Shown piece after piece: positions 20,401-32,770 of a DNA stretch of 64,000 bases. A program made the position numbers and the translations under genes. Position 1 is the first letter of the stretch. Each line of letters starts with the position of its first letter. This DNA comes from Incurvaria masculella (taxonomy: Eukaryota; Arthropoda; Insecta; Lepidoptera; Incurvariidae), in NCBI GenBank assembly GCA_946894095.1, contig OX335641.1, positions 10,682,501 to 10,746,500 of the forward strand, given 5' to 3'. Under the pieces are notes generated by a model. The model saw only the letters and a program-made list of their open reading frames with translations. It did no database searches and had not been told where the DNA came from.

Positions 20401-20990
20401 TCAATTAGATAAAATAAGCATAACAATAACGATATCCACGACTAGATCCATGCAGCCAACCCGTTGCCAACATCACACCGACCTCGTCCTAGCTGCATCG
20501 AGTCCTTAGCGTAGCGACATTCATTCGCGCAGAACAGAACGCGCACTAAAATAAGTGAAAAGCACTGAGAATTTAGATCAAATTATATAGCCGTACCACT
20601 TGTAAGATTGTGAAATTTGTAAATTTTTTCCCCCTCGTTTTGCTGAGGCATTTTTGCCGTGTTCATTCCAAAAGAAGTCCTCCTGGGTCGCGGACAGACT
20701 CCTGACTTGTGATACGTGTGGGACGTAGATGTTTTTTTTTTTGTTTTTCTGTAAATGTTTGTTCCCATTGCAGTATTTAACTTTTTTGCAAAACAGCATT
20801 TTGGGCTCTGGTTTTCGCCGTCGATGGTGATGCAACGAAATGTAGTTAAGCAGAAATGTTGTTTTATATTTTATAAATTATTGTCTTGGTCGAGGGGTGG
20901 GGAGATGTGTTTTATCAATCGTTTTTTTTTTCGATGTAAGAAGTTAACTTTGACTTTGTAATAAAATGTATCAGTAAATATAACTACATA
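20401..20990 (+). other. kra: krasavietz 3' untranslated region with poly(A) signal
   Basis: Follows the TAA at 20398-20400. A canonical AATAAA lies at 20960-20965, with GT/T-rich sequence nearby, giving a 3' UTR of about 580 nt. A later ATAAATAAAA near 21014 is an alternative end. The reading frames here have no coding support. Confidence 0.6.
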
Positions 20991-21529
20991 AGTAACAAAA
21001 CTGCCCGTAACACTAAATAAAAACACTAATGGTTGACTTGACAAGGAATGCTACTGATGAAGTGTCATCTACAACTCTTATTTCAAAAATCTGTTGAAGA
21101 ACAATATTTTTTATTCAATTTTTTTAGAAAAAAATATTAAATCAAATGTGGTCACACAGCAATTGTCTTTTAATTTGTTAACCTTGTGTCCATTTTTTTA
21201 TTGTTAAGAAATTCCCCAATTCTAGTTGGCTTGTTAAATGGTAAGCATAATACTTGATTTAAGAAGAGAATATTTGAACTCCCCATTACTACTCCACAAG
21301 TCCAGAAAGGTTCAGCGATACTTCGAGAGCCCGCAAAAATGCAGAATTGTTATAATTTACTTCTGATTGGTTATGAAAATACTTTAGGGGTACTCTGGGA
21401 CACATTCGAATGAGCAAAAGAAAAGTTAATGCAACCAGTTTTGTTAACATAGGGAAAAAAATATTTATATGAGCACAAATGTCACGCGGCCTCCAAAAAG
21501 ATCTAGTGTACACGAACGAGATTTATTTA
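20991..21529. other. Intergenic stretch between convergent genes
   Basis: AT-rich DNA with no supported feature between the krasavietz 3' end and the retroelement remnant at 21530. Confidence 0.5.
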
Positions 21530-21945
21530 TATATTTGATGAACGAGCAGCCTAAGCTGATGTGTTCATGTCTGAGTTCACTGGTGCTTTGTTATTACGGT
21601 TACTTTAGTGTTCTTAGGTGTTTGTTAAGCATGTTTTTAAAGGAATTGGTGGTGGATGTTTAAATGACATCTTAAGGCAGTTTATTCCACATTTTCACTG
21701 CTCTATTCGACAGGAAGTGTTGTCTCGGGTTCGTTAAGCGGACAGTGGCATTGAGCTTTAGGCTATGACCTCTGAGATGACTTTGTGTTTCTAGCTCTAA
21801 GAGCTTCTGCAGTTTTGGACAGTCGTAATGCTCATTATGAATTGTGTATATGTTTCTATGAGGTCGCCCCTTTCTATGCGTTCTTCCTAGGTTGTCAGCT
21901 TGAGCACTTTTAGTCTTTTGATACTTTCGAGATCACCGCGGTCGT
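21530..21945 (-). pseudogene. Non-LTR retrotransposon RT C-terminal remnant
   Basis: Minus-strand reading includes EERIERGDLIETY, then after a frameshift HYDCPKLQKLLELETQ, LRGHSLKLNATVRLTNPRQ and FLSNRAVKMWNKLP. This is the standard C-terminal region of CR1/Jockey-type RT proteins. A stop precedes the first block and at least one frameshift separates the blocks. Only the last quarter of the protein is present. Confidence 0.8.
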
Positions 21946-21954
21946 TAAACATGT

Positions 21955-22740
21955 TTGAAAAATGTTACGGCTTTTCACGCGGCAGGAAGAGACATTCTCC
22001 GATGTATCGAGCCAATCATTCAGCCCGTTGTCAACGCCTTCCAGGCGATCAACGACCGACGACCAGGGTCTGGCAGACCTCGGGCTACATCAGAGCGAGA
22101 TACCGCTTTATTGTGTCAACATCATTGCGTAACCGCCACCTTAATGCCGTTCAAGTTCAAACCGAAGACCTGCCAATGGAACGAAGCTGACTGCAGCTCA
22201 TCGCCGCGCATGACTACAGTTTGTGCGGGACCACCTGAATTGGACGTAGGTGCAATGGGGTGCTGTTCTTTTCTCTGATGAGAGCATGGTGTCTCTTCTT
22301 CTCAATAGAAGAACTGGAGAACGGGTCAGCTTCGGGGGTGGTTCGACTATGATCTGGGGTTGCATATCCTTAGGTCGGACTGAACTTGTGTTCGACGGTG
22401 TAGGTGGTCTGACTTCACACCGATATATTTTGGAGATCCTAGAAGAGCATGTGGTGCCATAATGCGAGTTCGTGGGTCAAGAGTTTGTATTTATGCACGA
22501 TAATGCCAGGCCCCCCACTAACAGCGTTCGTCAATACCTCAAGGAAGTCGGTGTTCAGAAACCCTGACCTGAATCCCATAGAACATCTATGGGATGAAAT
22601 GAAACACTATAAAAAAGGGATGTAGTCCTTACTGGAGCTGAAAATAGCATTACGGGACGAATGGGCAAACATTCCTCAAGAAAAAAATTGTACATGAATC
22701 GGATCAATGAAGAACACGATGGAAGCAGTTAGTTATTAAT
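21955..22740 (+). pseudogene. Tc1-like transposase, decayed
   Basis: Fragments in several frames: GSGRPRATSERDTALLC near 22060, FSDESMVSLLLNRRTGE near 22270, GGGSTMIWGCISLGRTELV, then FMHDNARPPTNSVRQYL near 22490 and PDLNPIEHLWDEMK near 22570. These are the catalytic D, the HDNARPHT block and the PDLNPIEHLWDE block of Tc1-type elements. Multiple frameshifts and stops. No terminal repeats were identified. Confidence 0.85.
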
Positions 22741-23217
22741 GCAAGAGGAAGCAATACACATTATTACAGCTCGTATAAAGGAAACATCCTGGTAGGTTAC
22801 TTAATTCCTTCGGGAAGGCAGTGTGTTGGACTCATATAATGAGAATAGGTAAGGTATTACCCACGCATATCCAGTTCTTAAAAAAAACCAATCGTCTTGC
22901 CTAGAAACATTTGATAACTCTCTTCATTTTCAAAATGTTATAATACTTGTGTAAAGGTAACCTCAACAACTATGAAAATATAAAATATGGAAACAAAGTT
23001 TATCCCCATTGACTTTAGTAGGTATTTCAGATATCAGACAAATCTCCACACAATACTTTTTTATCTGTAACCTCAAATTTAGCTAACAGTAATTCAATTG
23101 AACAATTTACTTTGAATAAAGTTATGTTTAATATAACAACCGTGCCATCGTTTTACAGAAAATGTATGTTATGTCTTGAATACAAATTGTCTGTTTATGA
23201 ATGTTGGACTGGGTCGA
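22741..23217. other. Intergenic, probable 3' flank of the kinase gene
   Basis: Contains the 3' flank of the minus-strand kinase gene. No clear AATAAA in minus sense could be found close to the stop codon. Confidence 0.4.
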
Positions 23218-26200
23218 CTAAAGAATTCCATTGTCAACGAGTTCCACCACCAGGTCGGTCATCTTCTTTCTGCAGGTCTCATTGGAGGTCCACACAGGCA
23301 TATTCAGGGTGGCCATTGACACATCGTTCTCCTGAAATAAAACAAATTGTTCAATTTACCCTAAAGGGGGTCATTAGTCATTCTTCATATAGCTGGTTAT
23401 TATAATTCATGGACTATGCTAGTTCACGTAAAAATAAGTAACGCTCCTTAGAGAGTCAACTGCACAAGTACGACAGTATAATAAGATAGATAATCAACAA
23501 ATATTATAATCATTTCTTTAAATAAATTGTTAATGTGAGTTATCAGACCTGCAAGGTCTTGTGTGTGATGATCAGAAAAGGTAGTTACGAAAATTAGGGA
23601 TGGCCCTAATTAAAAAACACTATCACCTTTGCCTGGTAGAGGTTGGGCGCTTCGTCGCTGTCACAAGTCATAATAGGAAACATGTCCACTGCTATGCCAA
23701 GAGCGAACAGGCCTGCTCGCCGGAACTCGCCCTGCAACCTGTTCACAGATCGTTAATTATATATTGTGTCATCTGTGTCTATGTGTGTTGTGTCATCTGT
23801 GAATCAACCTTTAGGTGTGCGAGGGTCATGAAGTTTGCATAGGTGGAGTCTATCTCGAGAGAATCCTCGTCTTTGTTTAAAAAAATGTATAACAGCCTTA
23901 GTAGCCCAGTACCGGCGCAGTGGCACTACGCCCCAGGTATCGATCTTGAGGTTAAGCAACACTTGGCACAGTTGTATTCTGACTGGTCAACCGTTGAGGC
24001 CGGAATTGTAGGTCCCTTTTATTGCTAGGTAGTTAGGTTAATCCGGCATGGGTAAGTACGATCCCATTGAATAAAATATGGTCTAAGCAGCAATATTTTT
24101 TCCGTGTTTTCAATTCATGGCCACACTACAGAATTAATTGAATACCTCTATGCCCAAAAGAGGTGAACTAATGGTAAGAAGAGGAGCTGACTGGCATCCA
24201 TAGCGCATTCGATCATTTTTGTGACTCGATCCTTAAAGAACACCAACATGGAAGAAGCCTGCAAAGTGGTCAAGTATACAAATAGATGCAGACCGGAGTG
24301 CAGACATCCTCCTATAATATTCCTACCAGTCAATCTAACTGGACTCAGATTGATACAGCCGTGCGTCTCATTGACCCAGAATTGCAATTTCGTGCTCAAG
24401 AATCAGAAAATCGCTTTCATAAAGGTTGTCAAAGTAATTTACCTTGATCCATTGAAATACAGTGCTCTCAAATCGTTCCGTCGAGAAAACGTAGTCCTTT
24501 GACTAATAAACATGGGCGTCATCAGGCACCTATTAAGGTGGTAAGCATTAGAATATTACGCTCCGCATACAAACTCAGTGTACTAATCATTTGAAAACCA
24601 CTGTTCCTATTTACTTAATATTTGGTATCTGATATCAGGCAACAAATATCTGTGATTGCATGTTTTTGTTTTGTCGGTAAATGCATCCTGGGTCCAACTA
24701 CAGAGAAAATATAATTAGTATGAAAATTTTCTTTTTGCTTTCATTTAATTTGGTTTCAATTAAAAATAAAAACAAAAACATGCAGACGCAGATATTTGTT
24801 GCCTGATATTAGATAATAATTATCAATTAAATTGTAAAATATGGTAATACAATTCAATTGTAACATAGGGGTTCTTAAATAATTAGTAAACTACGTTTTC
24901 ATAGATTCAGAGATTTCTACGTCACGATAATATCTAGCAACACCGACAACATTGTTCATAGGCAAGCATGGAGAAATTAATTGTCTGCATGTAGCGAGCA
25001 ATTTGTTTGGATACGTGGCAATTCGATACACAACTCACCGGCGACACGAAAAGTATGGAGCGATGGAGTTGCTCTATATTGCTCCACTATGTTTGGCAAA
25101 CAGTTGCCCAGCAATTAATTGTAACAAAAATTGTCTATGTGCAAGCACCTATAGGTTAGGGCCTAGCGTACGCAACATGCCTAACAAGTAAATAGATAGC
25201 TCAAGGATTTTTCTCAAAGAAAAGCTAGATGCTAATAAGCTTAAAAAATACTAAATCTTTTTAGAACAATTACAAAAAGTATGAAAAAGTGGGAAAACGA
25301 CAAATGAATATGGGACAGGCACGATTAACTCCCATGGAAGTGAAAGATGAACAGTCAAAATACGTTGGCTCTGCATAAAGCTATTGTTCAAATTAAATTT
25401 GTGCAATCTTATTATATTGCTAAAATAAAGAAAGGTTATATTTTAACTACGAACCAGAAGTGCCTGCTTGCCTGTCCTTAGTGCTTGGGTAAGGGCAAGC
25501 AAAATAAAAAATAAACTGGATGTAGCGAAATAACAACATTAACTATGACTTATAGGAGTGGCGTATGATAGGTTTACTGAGGAAGAATGGTATTCACGTG
25601 TCGAGCAGTGCATTTCTATCGGGTATTTCGTCGGTCGGCGCTCGCTGGCCCTCCGGAGTGAGCTCGGCGAGATGTCTGTACAGTTCATCGCCGTAGAATT
25701 CCAAGAGTGATGAAAGGTGCTCCTCTCTCTGCGACCAAGATTATTAATTGTTACTTTATTTTTGCTAAACTAGCAGTTTTTGCTGATGCATCTATATCAC
25801 AACATAGAGTCTGTTTTTAAACCGATTCTCTAAATTCAAACAAATAACAACGCTAGGTAGCTCGATCCAAGAGAATAGGAACAGTTTAAACAGTTCAGAT
25901 AAGCTATTATAATATATATAATATTATAAGCTTTAATGTTTTTGGACGTAGCATATTAGCAGATAGACAAGCACCTATTTGGTAAAAGGAAACTCAATGA
26001 TGCAATTTTGCCAGACTACTTCCGTCCAGGTCCCTAGCGCATTCTTAGGTAGGAAAAATCTACCTACTGTGTAAACTGTACATGGGCCATGAATGCCAGG
26101 ATGGCTAACATTATACTTACTTACCTGTGGACGAGTCGTGCAAAGATAGCAAACGAAGGCCGCGTCGAGCGCAGGAGACGCATAGCGAGCCAGTTGGAAG

Positions 26201-29200
26201 TCCACCAGACATACCTGGTACATATAAAGTAGTTTACGTTTTGAAGAAATAAGGCAACGTCAGAATGCCGTCGGGTTTCCTCTATTTATAACCACCCCAT
26301 GCAAACTTACTTTCATGATCCTCATCTATACATATAAAACAGTAGCGTTAACACAGAATATATATAGGATTACATCTAGTAGCTCGACTCCATACAAAGG
26401 CCCGATTTCGTGCACATTTCGTTTGTATATGTTCTAAGCTAGTTTAGTGATGCTGAACTGTCGTGAATCGTCCTTCGAGATAATCTTTTTAAAAATAACA
26501 GAACCTCCTCCAATATGTAAGTGACAATCACGACACTCGATGGAGGGAAGGTATTTATCTCAAAAATCTCCTGAATTGAGCGACTGCTGTGGCCCTGGTC
26601 GCACAGCTATATATCTACTGTGGCGTTACTGACGGAGACAACAGTACAGCCTCAACCGGTCGACCTACAGATTTGAATATTGGCAGATCATTTCTTGAGG
26701 TGCACTTAGACGGGTTTTTTTGGAATTCCAGGGTATCTCTGTGTTTAACCGTCTCTACCACGTATAATGGTTTTCGGAGCTGTACAAAAGCCATCCCTCG
26801 GTGCTCTTTCTACTAACGCTAAAGCGGCAGCAAACAAGCAGGGAATATTCCTGTTCCCTTTTTTATGTAACTTGACATGGGTTTCTAATACTACACTCAC
26901 CGTGACTAATACTACCATACTAGCCCCACATACCGGATTCCTGAATGAATTAGGTGCCATGCCAGAACCTTCCCTTTATGAGCACGGCTACATTGAATTG
27001 AATGTAAAACACGGACAATTTAACTGCAGTTTCGGCCATCTTTTCATCCAATGAGATAGTACCAACCGGACCAGCTTAACCCTACCACCTATTAGGGGAC
27101 CTACAGTATTTCATGGTCTTAGAACGATGGAACAGCTCGAATTCGTAACGAAATTAACTTATCCAACTAGAAAATGGTGCATGAACCCACCCGGGAATTG
27201 AACCCATGCCAATGCATCTGGCATGGAAGGCAAGACCTCGCGCGCCTGAGCTACGAGCCGCTCACTGAAGACATCCCTCTAATTAGAACCTACGAACTTT
27301 AAGCTAAGGAACCCAAGATATGAATAGCAAACCTCTGCGGTCTCCCCGACGCTGGGCCGGCGGAACAAGAAGTTGTTGGTCCAGCAGTCGCCGTGGCTGA
27401 TGACGGCGAGGGGCTCGCGCGGCGTCACCAGCTCCACCATGCGGCCGAAGTAGCGCTCCTCGGCGCAGAACTCCGAGAACTTGCTGACGTAACGCTCGCG
27501 GTCAGCGCGCTCCGACAGCTCCTGGGTGCCCGAGTGTTTGTTACAGGCATCGAGCCCAACAAGACGGTTAGGGTAGGTTTGTGGGTCATAACCATGGGTG
27601 CCATTTCTAGCTCCCGAGAACTGAATTTTCAGTATCAGGGTTACCAGCAACTGAGTAATGTTAGTTAAAGTCCATTGCGGTATTTGATTCGTCAGCGGGG
27701 AGCCATTTTTGATGTAACTGGATACGGATGGCTTTAACAACCCTACTGTCATAATATCAAACCAGTGAGCATGGAAGGACGGAAGTAGAGGTCTAAACAA
27801 ATTCAAATGCGGTAGCGTAACCACGATTTAGTTTAGTAAAACATCTATCTGTAGTTAGTTCACTTACAAATTCGGGACACGCAACATCGAATGTTATTTG
27901 CACTAAATAGCATTCTGTGAAGTTCTTATGCGTTCTTACGTGTCGTTGAGTCTCGAAAAAACCACTAGCAAGCGAATTCATAAGCTAACTAGTTCTCTTC
28001 TGATGTTTTCGAGTTTTAACTGCACAAGATGCCATTGAGTGCAACGAACATTCGATGTTGGTCATCCTGAATTCGTAAGGGAACCGACTGGCCGGCGCTA
28101 CCGTCCGTGTATTATCACTAAAACATGGTTACGCTGCGGCTGTACGGATGCCGTAGGGCCACCACTCACGTCCTTTTCACCGACTACCTTGCCACAGAAA
28201 TTGGTAGGCCTTATCGAAAATATGATTATCGGAAAATGCGTTGTGCAGTGAGTAGCTCTGAGTGTATCGTTTAACACACATCTCCTCAGAAAAGTCTGCT
28301 TTGAGTAAGACACTTGTACTGTACCATTACGATTTCGGGTATGTACCTGTTCCACCATTGCAATTGCATTCCGTGTAGCCTGGCGGTAGTAGCTGCGGTA
28401 CCACTCTTCGTTCTCACTTATGAAGAATCCTGAATACATTGAAAATATCCAAAGTGTTAGCCATAAATTGTATTAAGCAAAATGTTCGAATCAGTAGAGG
28501 TAATAGACTCTACGCCTTACCCTCAGATATCCCATCCTGCAAATTGAGCAACTCGTAGAACTCTTCAGGATTTTGGAACTTCATGGCCAAGGACAGTGCG
28601 TGAAACTGAGACAGAACTTTCAGCACCGCGTAACACTGCTCGATTGTTAGACCAACCTTTCTGTCAGGCATCGCAAAACCACCTCGACTTAAGTCCTCGA
28701 GTATTATCAAGTCGTTCTGAGCTAGGTAACATTTTGGAATCGCTTTGAAGGGCGTCGACGTCGGGTGGATCTTCTGAAAGTTCAACAGCGACGGGAGAAT
28801 CTTAGTGTAGAATGCAACTTCGTTGCAAAACAGTGCGTCGCTTTTGAATGCTTCCCTTCGGAGTGTGCTTTCTGGAAGGCACTTGTAGATAACCGAGCCT
28901 TCCCAGGGCTCATCGGTGGATATGGCTTTGTCGTTGGGTTCTTTTGCGCGGCTCTTTTTGATTCCCTTTATGGTTATTCTGTAAAGCATAGACGTGTAGT
29001 TGTCGCCTCTTTTGGAGCCCGGTGCAATCTGAAAAAAAAAGTATAATAATGATTATATTAGATATGATCAAAAAAAATTTTACTTGTACTTTTATGTCCT
29101 TATTGAAACCAATATTTGTGCCCTACTTACCGCTTTACTTCAATTATTCACTTCGGTTCACTTATCATGTTGAAAGGAAATAAACATGCTAGACAGTTAC

Positions 29201-29341
29201 TTTATCGTTAGGAAGCAATAAACAAAAGAAAAATAATATTTTGCAAGAAACATTGCTTCCAACCTGGAAATCCTGAACAGTGGCATCTGGAAAATGTCCC
29301 TGCAACAAATTTTGCAAGAATTCCAAAGTAATATCTGGCAT
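23218..29341 (-). CDS. EcKinase-like (CHK kinase-like) protein, complete 8-exon gene
   Basis: Exons, 5' to 3': 29341-29264, 29028-28521, 28429-28347, 27521-27333, 26214-26125, 25728-25598, 23738-23627, 23331-23218. They join to 1305 nt (434 codons plus TAG), typical for this family of about 400-430 residues. The start reads MPDITLEFLQNLLQGHFPD. Family landmarks: IILEDLSRGGF, the catalytic loop SHGDCWTNNFLF (Asp about residue 268), the metal-binding LVDFQLARYASPALD (DFQ Asp about 291), then EFYGDELYRHL, FRRAGLFALGIAVDMFPIM and a C-terminal helix ending VDNGIL. EcKinase-like proteins are ATP-dependent small-molecule kinases, cytosolic; some phosphorylate ecdysteroids, most have unknown substrates, and they have expanded in insects. 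No substrate can be named here. In exon 7 a GT donor (AAG|GTGATA) was preferred to a nearby GC (CAG|GCAAAG); both keep frame. Confidence 0.92.
23893..24124 (+). mobile_element. 5S-headed SINE fragment
   Basis: The head is recognisable (CAGTGGCACTACGCC, GAGGTTAAGCAACACTTGG, ACTGGTCAACCGTTGAGG) followed after a deletion by body sequence (TAAGCAGCAATATTTTTTCC, GTGTTTTCAATTCATGG). Lies in an intron of the kinase gene, opposite to its transcription. Confidence 0.7.
24545..24915. mobile_element. Palindromic MITE, family P, copy 2
   Basis: Inverted halves with CATACAAACTCAGTGTACT at the left and AGTAAACTACGTTTTCATA at the right; both halves contain GATAT(C/T)AG-type blocks around ACAAATATCTG and CAGATATTTGTTGCC. 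Same layout as the copy at 3242-3603. In the intron between kinase exons 6 and 7. Confidence 0.7.
26868..27275 (-). mobile_element. SINE with tRNA-derived head, nearly full length
   Basis: Read on minus, the head has an A-box-like CGTAGCTCAGGCGCG and a good B box GGGTTCAATTCCC. It is followed by CTGTAGGTCCCC, AGGTGGTAGGGTTAAGC, TTGTCCGTGTTTTACATTC and AAGGTTCTGGCATGGCACC, then the A-rich tail. From CTGTAGGTCCCC on, this is the same body as in the 5S-headed copies. Lies in the intron between kinase exons 4 and 5. Confidence 0.85.
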
Positions 29342-30243
29342 CGCTCCTCGACAAAGTCACCAAAACAGCGCACGGCAAGTCAATGCATCTGCTGCATAGT
29401 GAATGTGTATGTTGGAATGAATCAAAGCTTATAGTTTAATAGGCTAGGGGACATCAAATGGTTCTATAGGGATCTGGCCCTCCCAGAGGGGACACTAAAT
29501 GGAAGGAAGTTCGAGGTAGGTGCCGTCACGCAATTGTATCACATGGTACTTTTCCGTATAACTATATAATTGACTTTACATACAGGTCGTAACAGAAATC
29601 ATAAACGTAACTTCGACATCGTAATATTTGAAGAGTGCTTGAGTTATAAAACACTCTTTACTGAGACATAACTCTCAAAGTATATTATTTTAAGTATATT
29701 TAAGTTGTTTCAAGTCAACTGGTCTCTCTACAAATATGACTGAACAAATGTAATAATATGTTATGTAGTAAAACGCCAATGTAGTAAAGTCCAAATAGAA
29801 ATCCAAAGTGATAAGAACATGCTCATTTGTATTTAATGCAATCCATATTTGTATTAACAGAATTAAAAAAAACTTGAACAATCACATTAGAACTTTTAAG
29901 AGTCTGTTAACAATTACGGTTGTCTAGTGTGGCAAATCTGTTTTCGCCGACCTGTTCGGCCGCTGCGCCGCGAGCTTCTTCAGGTGGCTGTCCTGGAGCA
30001 TCGTTCAACAGTGCGGCCTGCCAAACGTCAACTAACGGCGGTCGGCTGCGAATATCTTAACGGTGAATAGGCTGCGACACGCCTTAACGGTGTAAACTTA
30101 AAAACTTATATTGGAAAAGAGTGGCATCGGTGAACATAGTTTTATATTCATTTATTTATTTTGATTTATTAATTACATTATTATAATCATTCATGAGATT
30201 TTGTAATACATTAAATAAAAATAAATATGTTTCCACATTGTAT
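29342..30243. other. Upstream region of the kinase gene, mostly unassigned
   Basis: Contains the promoter-side flank of the kinase gene. A GC-rich patch at about 29935-30075 (TTCGCCGACCTGTTCGGCCG, GCCTTAACGGTG twice as AACGGTG...CTTAACGGTG) looks foreign to the AT-rich context but has no recognisable identity. Confidence 0.4.
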
Positions 30244-30540
30244 AAGTTACTTTATTAGGGTTCCGTACCCAAAGGGTGAAAACGTAACCCTATTACTAAG
30301 CCTCCGCTGTCCGTCCGTCCGTCCGTCCGTCCGTCCGTCTGTCACAGGGCTGTATCTCGTGAATCGTACTAGGTAGGCAACTGAAATTTTCACGGGGTGT
30401 GTATTTATTTTGCCGCTATAACAACAAATAGGTAAATTATAAAAAAATAAAAATAAAAGTGGGGTCCCATACAAAATTCTTGTATGATGGTACGGAACCC
30501 TTCGTGTGCGAGTCCGTGCGAACTTGGCCGGTTTTTTCTT
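30244..30540 (+). mobile_element. Lepidopteran dispersed repeat (GGTTCCGTACCCAAAGGGT family), copy 1
   Basis: Begins with GGTTCCGTACCCAAAGGGT, has a GTCC array (about 30312-30338), then CAGGGCTGTATCTCGTGAA, AACTGAAATTTTCACGGGG, TATTTTGCCGCTATAACAAC and the end GTGCGAACTTGGCCGGTTTT. Copy 2 lies at 38454-38704. This family is abundant in moth genomes; its class is not clear from the sequence. Confidence 0.8.
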
Positions 30541-31383
30541 CATAATATTTATGGTTGATAAAACATTGAAAAAAATTCATCAAAAATATACTGGTTGCAA
30601 TGGAGGTATGATCCAAACGTTAACCTCTTACTTAATACCTCTTAGTCATATTTGGAGCAAAAAAAATAGATATTTTGTTAAACGACTTAAAAAAAATCAT
30701 CCTCCCGATACATTTCGTGTGTATTTAATATTTTTTTTACTTTTTTGCTCTAAATAAACAGTTTGCGCCAAACTTAAATGTGACTGCAAAGCGTTGCGTG
30801 TACTCCATGCCCTTGCCTCAAGAGCGTTTTGTGTGCGAGGCGCATATGAGTTTGGAATTAGGAATACCTGGTTAATGTTTTGACCATACCTCAATGAACA
30901 CCCTGTATACCGTTTTACTGCTTACCAAGTGTATGTGAAGCACATGACCATGCTACTCGATGTTTCAGTTAAGTCAGTTTGTGGTTTTTTTTATTACACA
31001 TACATCTATTTGCAAAACTTTACATTTTCAAGGTACTACGCTGACACGTAACAGATCAACAAAATATGGCACACCTTACTATAACTATAGGAATTTACAA
31101 CACACATTAAAACAATGTTCAGTCTAACTAAAACTATAATAAAGTAAAGTAATATTAAAATAAGGAAAAAGAACTCTCTAATAATTTATAATCACATTAT
31201 GTTTTGTACTAAAACAATAAATTCTGTAATATACTTTCTTTACATTTGATGAGATACTGATATTTTATATGTAAATATAAATATAATAAAGATAAAAACT
31301 CTTAAAATAATGACACATAACGACGATGAGTATATTTGGTTCATTTCAGACATGACTAGTCAATTGTAACAACATTAATCTAG

Positions 31384-31440
31384 AGATTGCGACTTGCGTA
31401 AGTACATTCAAGTTGCATGTACTTACGCAAGTCGCAATCT
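31384..31440. repeat. Perfect 24-bp stem hairpin
   Basis: 31384-31407 and 31417-31440 are exact reverse complements, separated by a 9-nt loop. The arm starts AGATTGCGACTTGCG. No other copy was noticed in the window. Lies upstream of the kinase gene and downstream of the hexosaminidase gene. Confidence 0.9.
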
Positions 31441-31494
31441 TATAAACTGGAAAGATAAATAATCCCTAACAGTTGTATTTAGAGAGCACCTGCC

Positions 31495-31595
31495 CAAACT
31501 TAGTACGAGATTAGCACCGGACTAACCATAAAAAAACCGGTTTAGTCTGGCGGATTACAGTTAGTCCGCCCACTCTGAATACAGCTGTAAGTTCC
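31495..31595. repeat. Short dispersed repeat R (GGACTAACC...TAGTCCGCCC), copy 1
   Basis: Contains CACCGGACTAACCATA, ACCGGTTTAGTCTGG and TTAGTCCGCCCACTCTGAAT. Copies: about 50915-50975 and 52757-52835. The block has internal inverted symmetry (GGACTAAC / GTTAGTCC). Confidence 0.75.
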
Positions 31596-32198
31596 TAGCA
31601 TTCGCAAGTTAGGAGTCAGTATGACAGACAGGTTTGTCGAATTTTTAGCTATTTCTGATCTAGTTAACTACAAATGGTACTGTACATTGTTCTAACAATT
31701 TAAATTAAAAATATATTTGGCATCTTGACTAAGAATTATTAAAATATTTGTGCTACAGAATCCATAGAAAGAGGCTCATATAGTTATATATTATGCAAGC
31801 ATTTTTGTTCAATATGTATTTTTTAACCGACTTCAAAAAAAGGAGGAGGTTATCAATTCGTCTGTATGTTTTTTTTTTTTTTTTTTTTTTATTTTTTTTA
31901 TGTTTGTTACCTCATAACTTTTGCCTGGGTGAACCGATTTTGATAATTATTTTTTTAAATGATAGCTAGTGCTTCCCAAGTGGTCCCATTTTAATTTGGT
32001 TAAGTTCTGACAATGATATCCATGAGAAAATCATAAAAGTCTTAAATTTGTATTAAGATTGCGCGACAAATGGACGAATAACTCAATATAACGCCAACCG
32101 ATTTCGATGATTCTTTTTTTATTGGAAAGGACGTGTACAAATTAGTAAGTGTACTTCAGATTCACTAAAAATAAACAAATAAAAAAAAAATTTACAAA

Positions 32199-32465
32199 AA
32201 AAATAACCGACTTCAAGGAAAAAGCACTAAAAAGTAAAAAATAATTTTCATTTTTGTAGTTACGATTTCTGTTATTTTTTGAGTCGGTGTCAGCCAAGGT
32301 TAGGTTAGGTTAGGTTAGGTTAGGTTAGGTTAGGTTAGGTTAGGTTCTCTTGATTGGCGCAGCGCGTGCCCGGCTGACGCCGACTCAAAAAATAACAGAA
32401 ATCGTAACTACAAAAATGAAAATTATTTTTTACTTTTTAGTGCTTTTTCCTTGAAGTCGGTTATT
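32199..32465. repeat. Palindrome with about 88-bp arms and a TTAGG array in the loop
   Basis: Left arm about 32206-32293 and right arm about 32376-32463 are near-perfect inverted copies (AATAACCGACTTCAAGGAAA ... AACAGAAATCG). The loop holds about nine TTAGG units (about 32299-32346) followed by a GC-rich segment. Confidence 0.85.
32299..32346 (+). repeat. Interstitial telomere-type TTAGG array
   Basis: About nine uninterrupted TTAGG units, flanked on both sides by palindrome arms. Perfect units suggest a recent origin or slippage. It is internal, so not a chromosome end. Confidence 0.93.
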
Positions 32466-32770
32466 TTTTATGTTAAATTTTTTTTTTTATTTACTTCTTC
32501 GTTCGGGAAAAAAAACTATTGATCAGATTGCTACCAAACTTCACAGGATCACCCACAGATAGCCTGAAAATTTCATTCAAATCGATCACGATGCCTTTAT
32601 TTCATTTTGGACATTCACCCGAGCGGAGCTTTTAGACATCCAAACTACACAGGGGCACTAATCTGAAAATTGCCTGAAAACTTTCATCAAAATTGGTCCA
32701 CCCGTTTTGGAGTCTATACATACAAACATGCATACACACATCGAATTTTATACACATATATAGATTATGG

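Larger units (their letters stand above)
31826..32770 (+). mobile_element. RTE-like 3' end repeats with internal palindrome
   Basis: Starts AACCGACTTCAAAAAAAGGA, followed by poly(T) and CATAACTTTTGCCTGGGTGA. Ends with CATCAAAATTGGTCCACCCG, TATACATACAAACATGCATA and CGAATTTTATACACATATAT, the usual 3' end of lepidopteran RTE-like elements. No open frame. The middle (32199-32465) is a separate palindrome described below. Confidence 0.65.

Noticed and set aside
7736..32346. Telomere or chromosome end at the TTAGG runs
   Set aside because: Both runs are short, internal and surrounded by unique or repeat DNA with genes on both sides.
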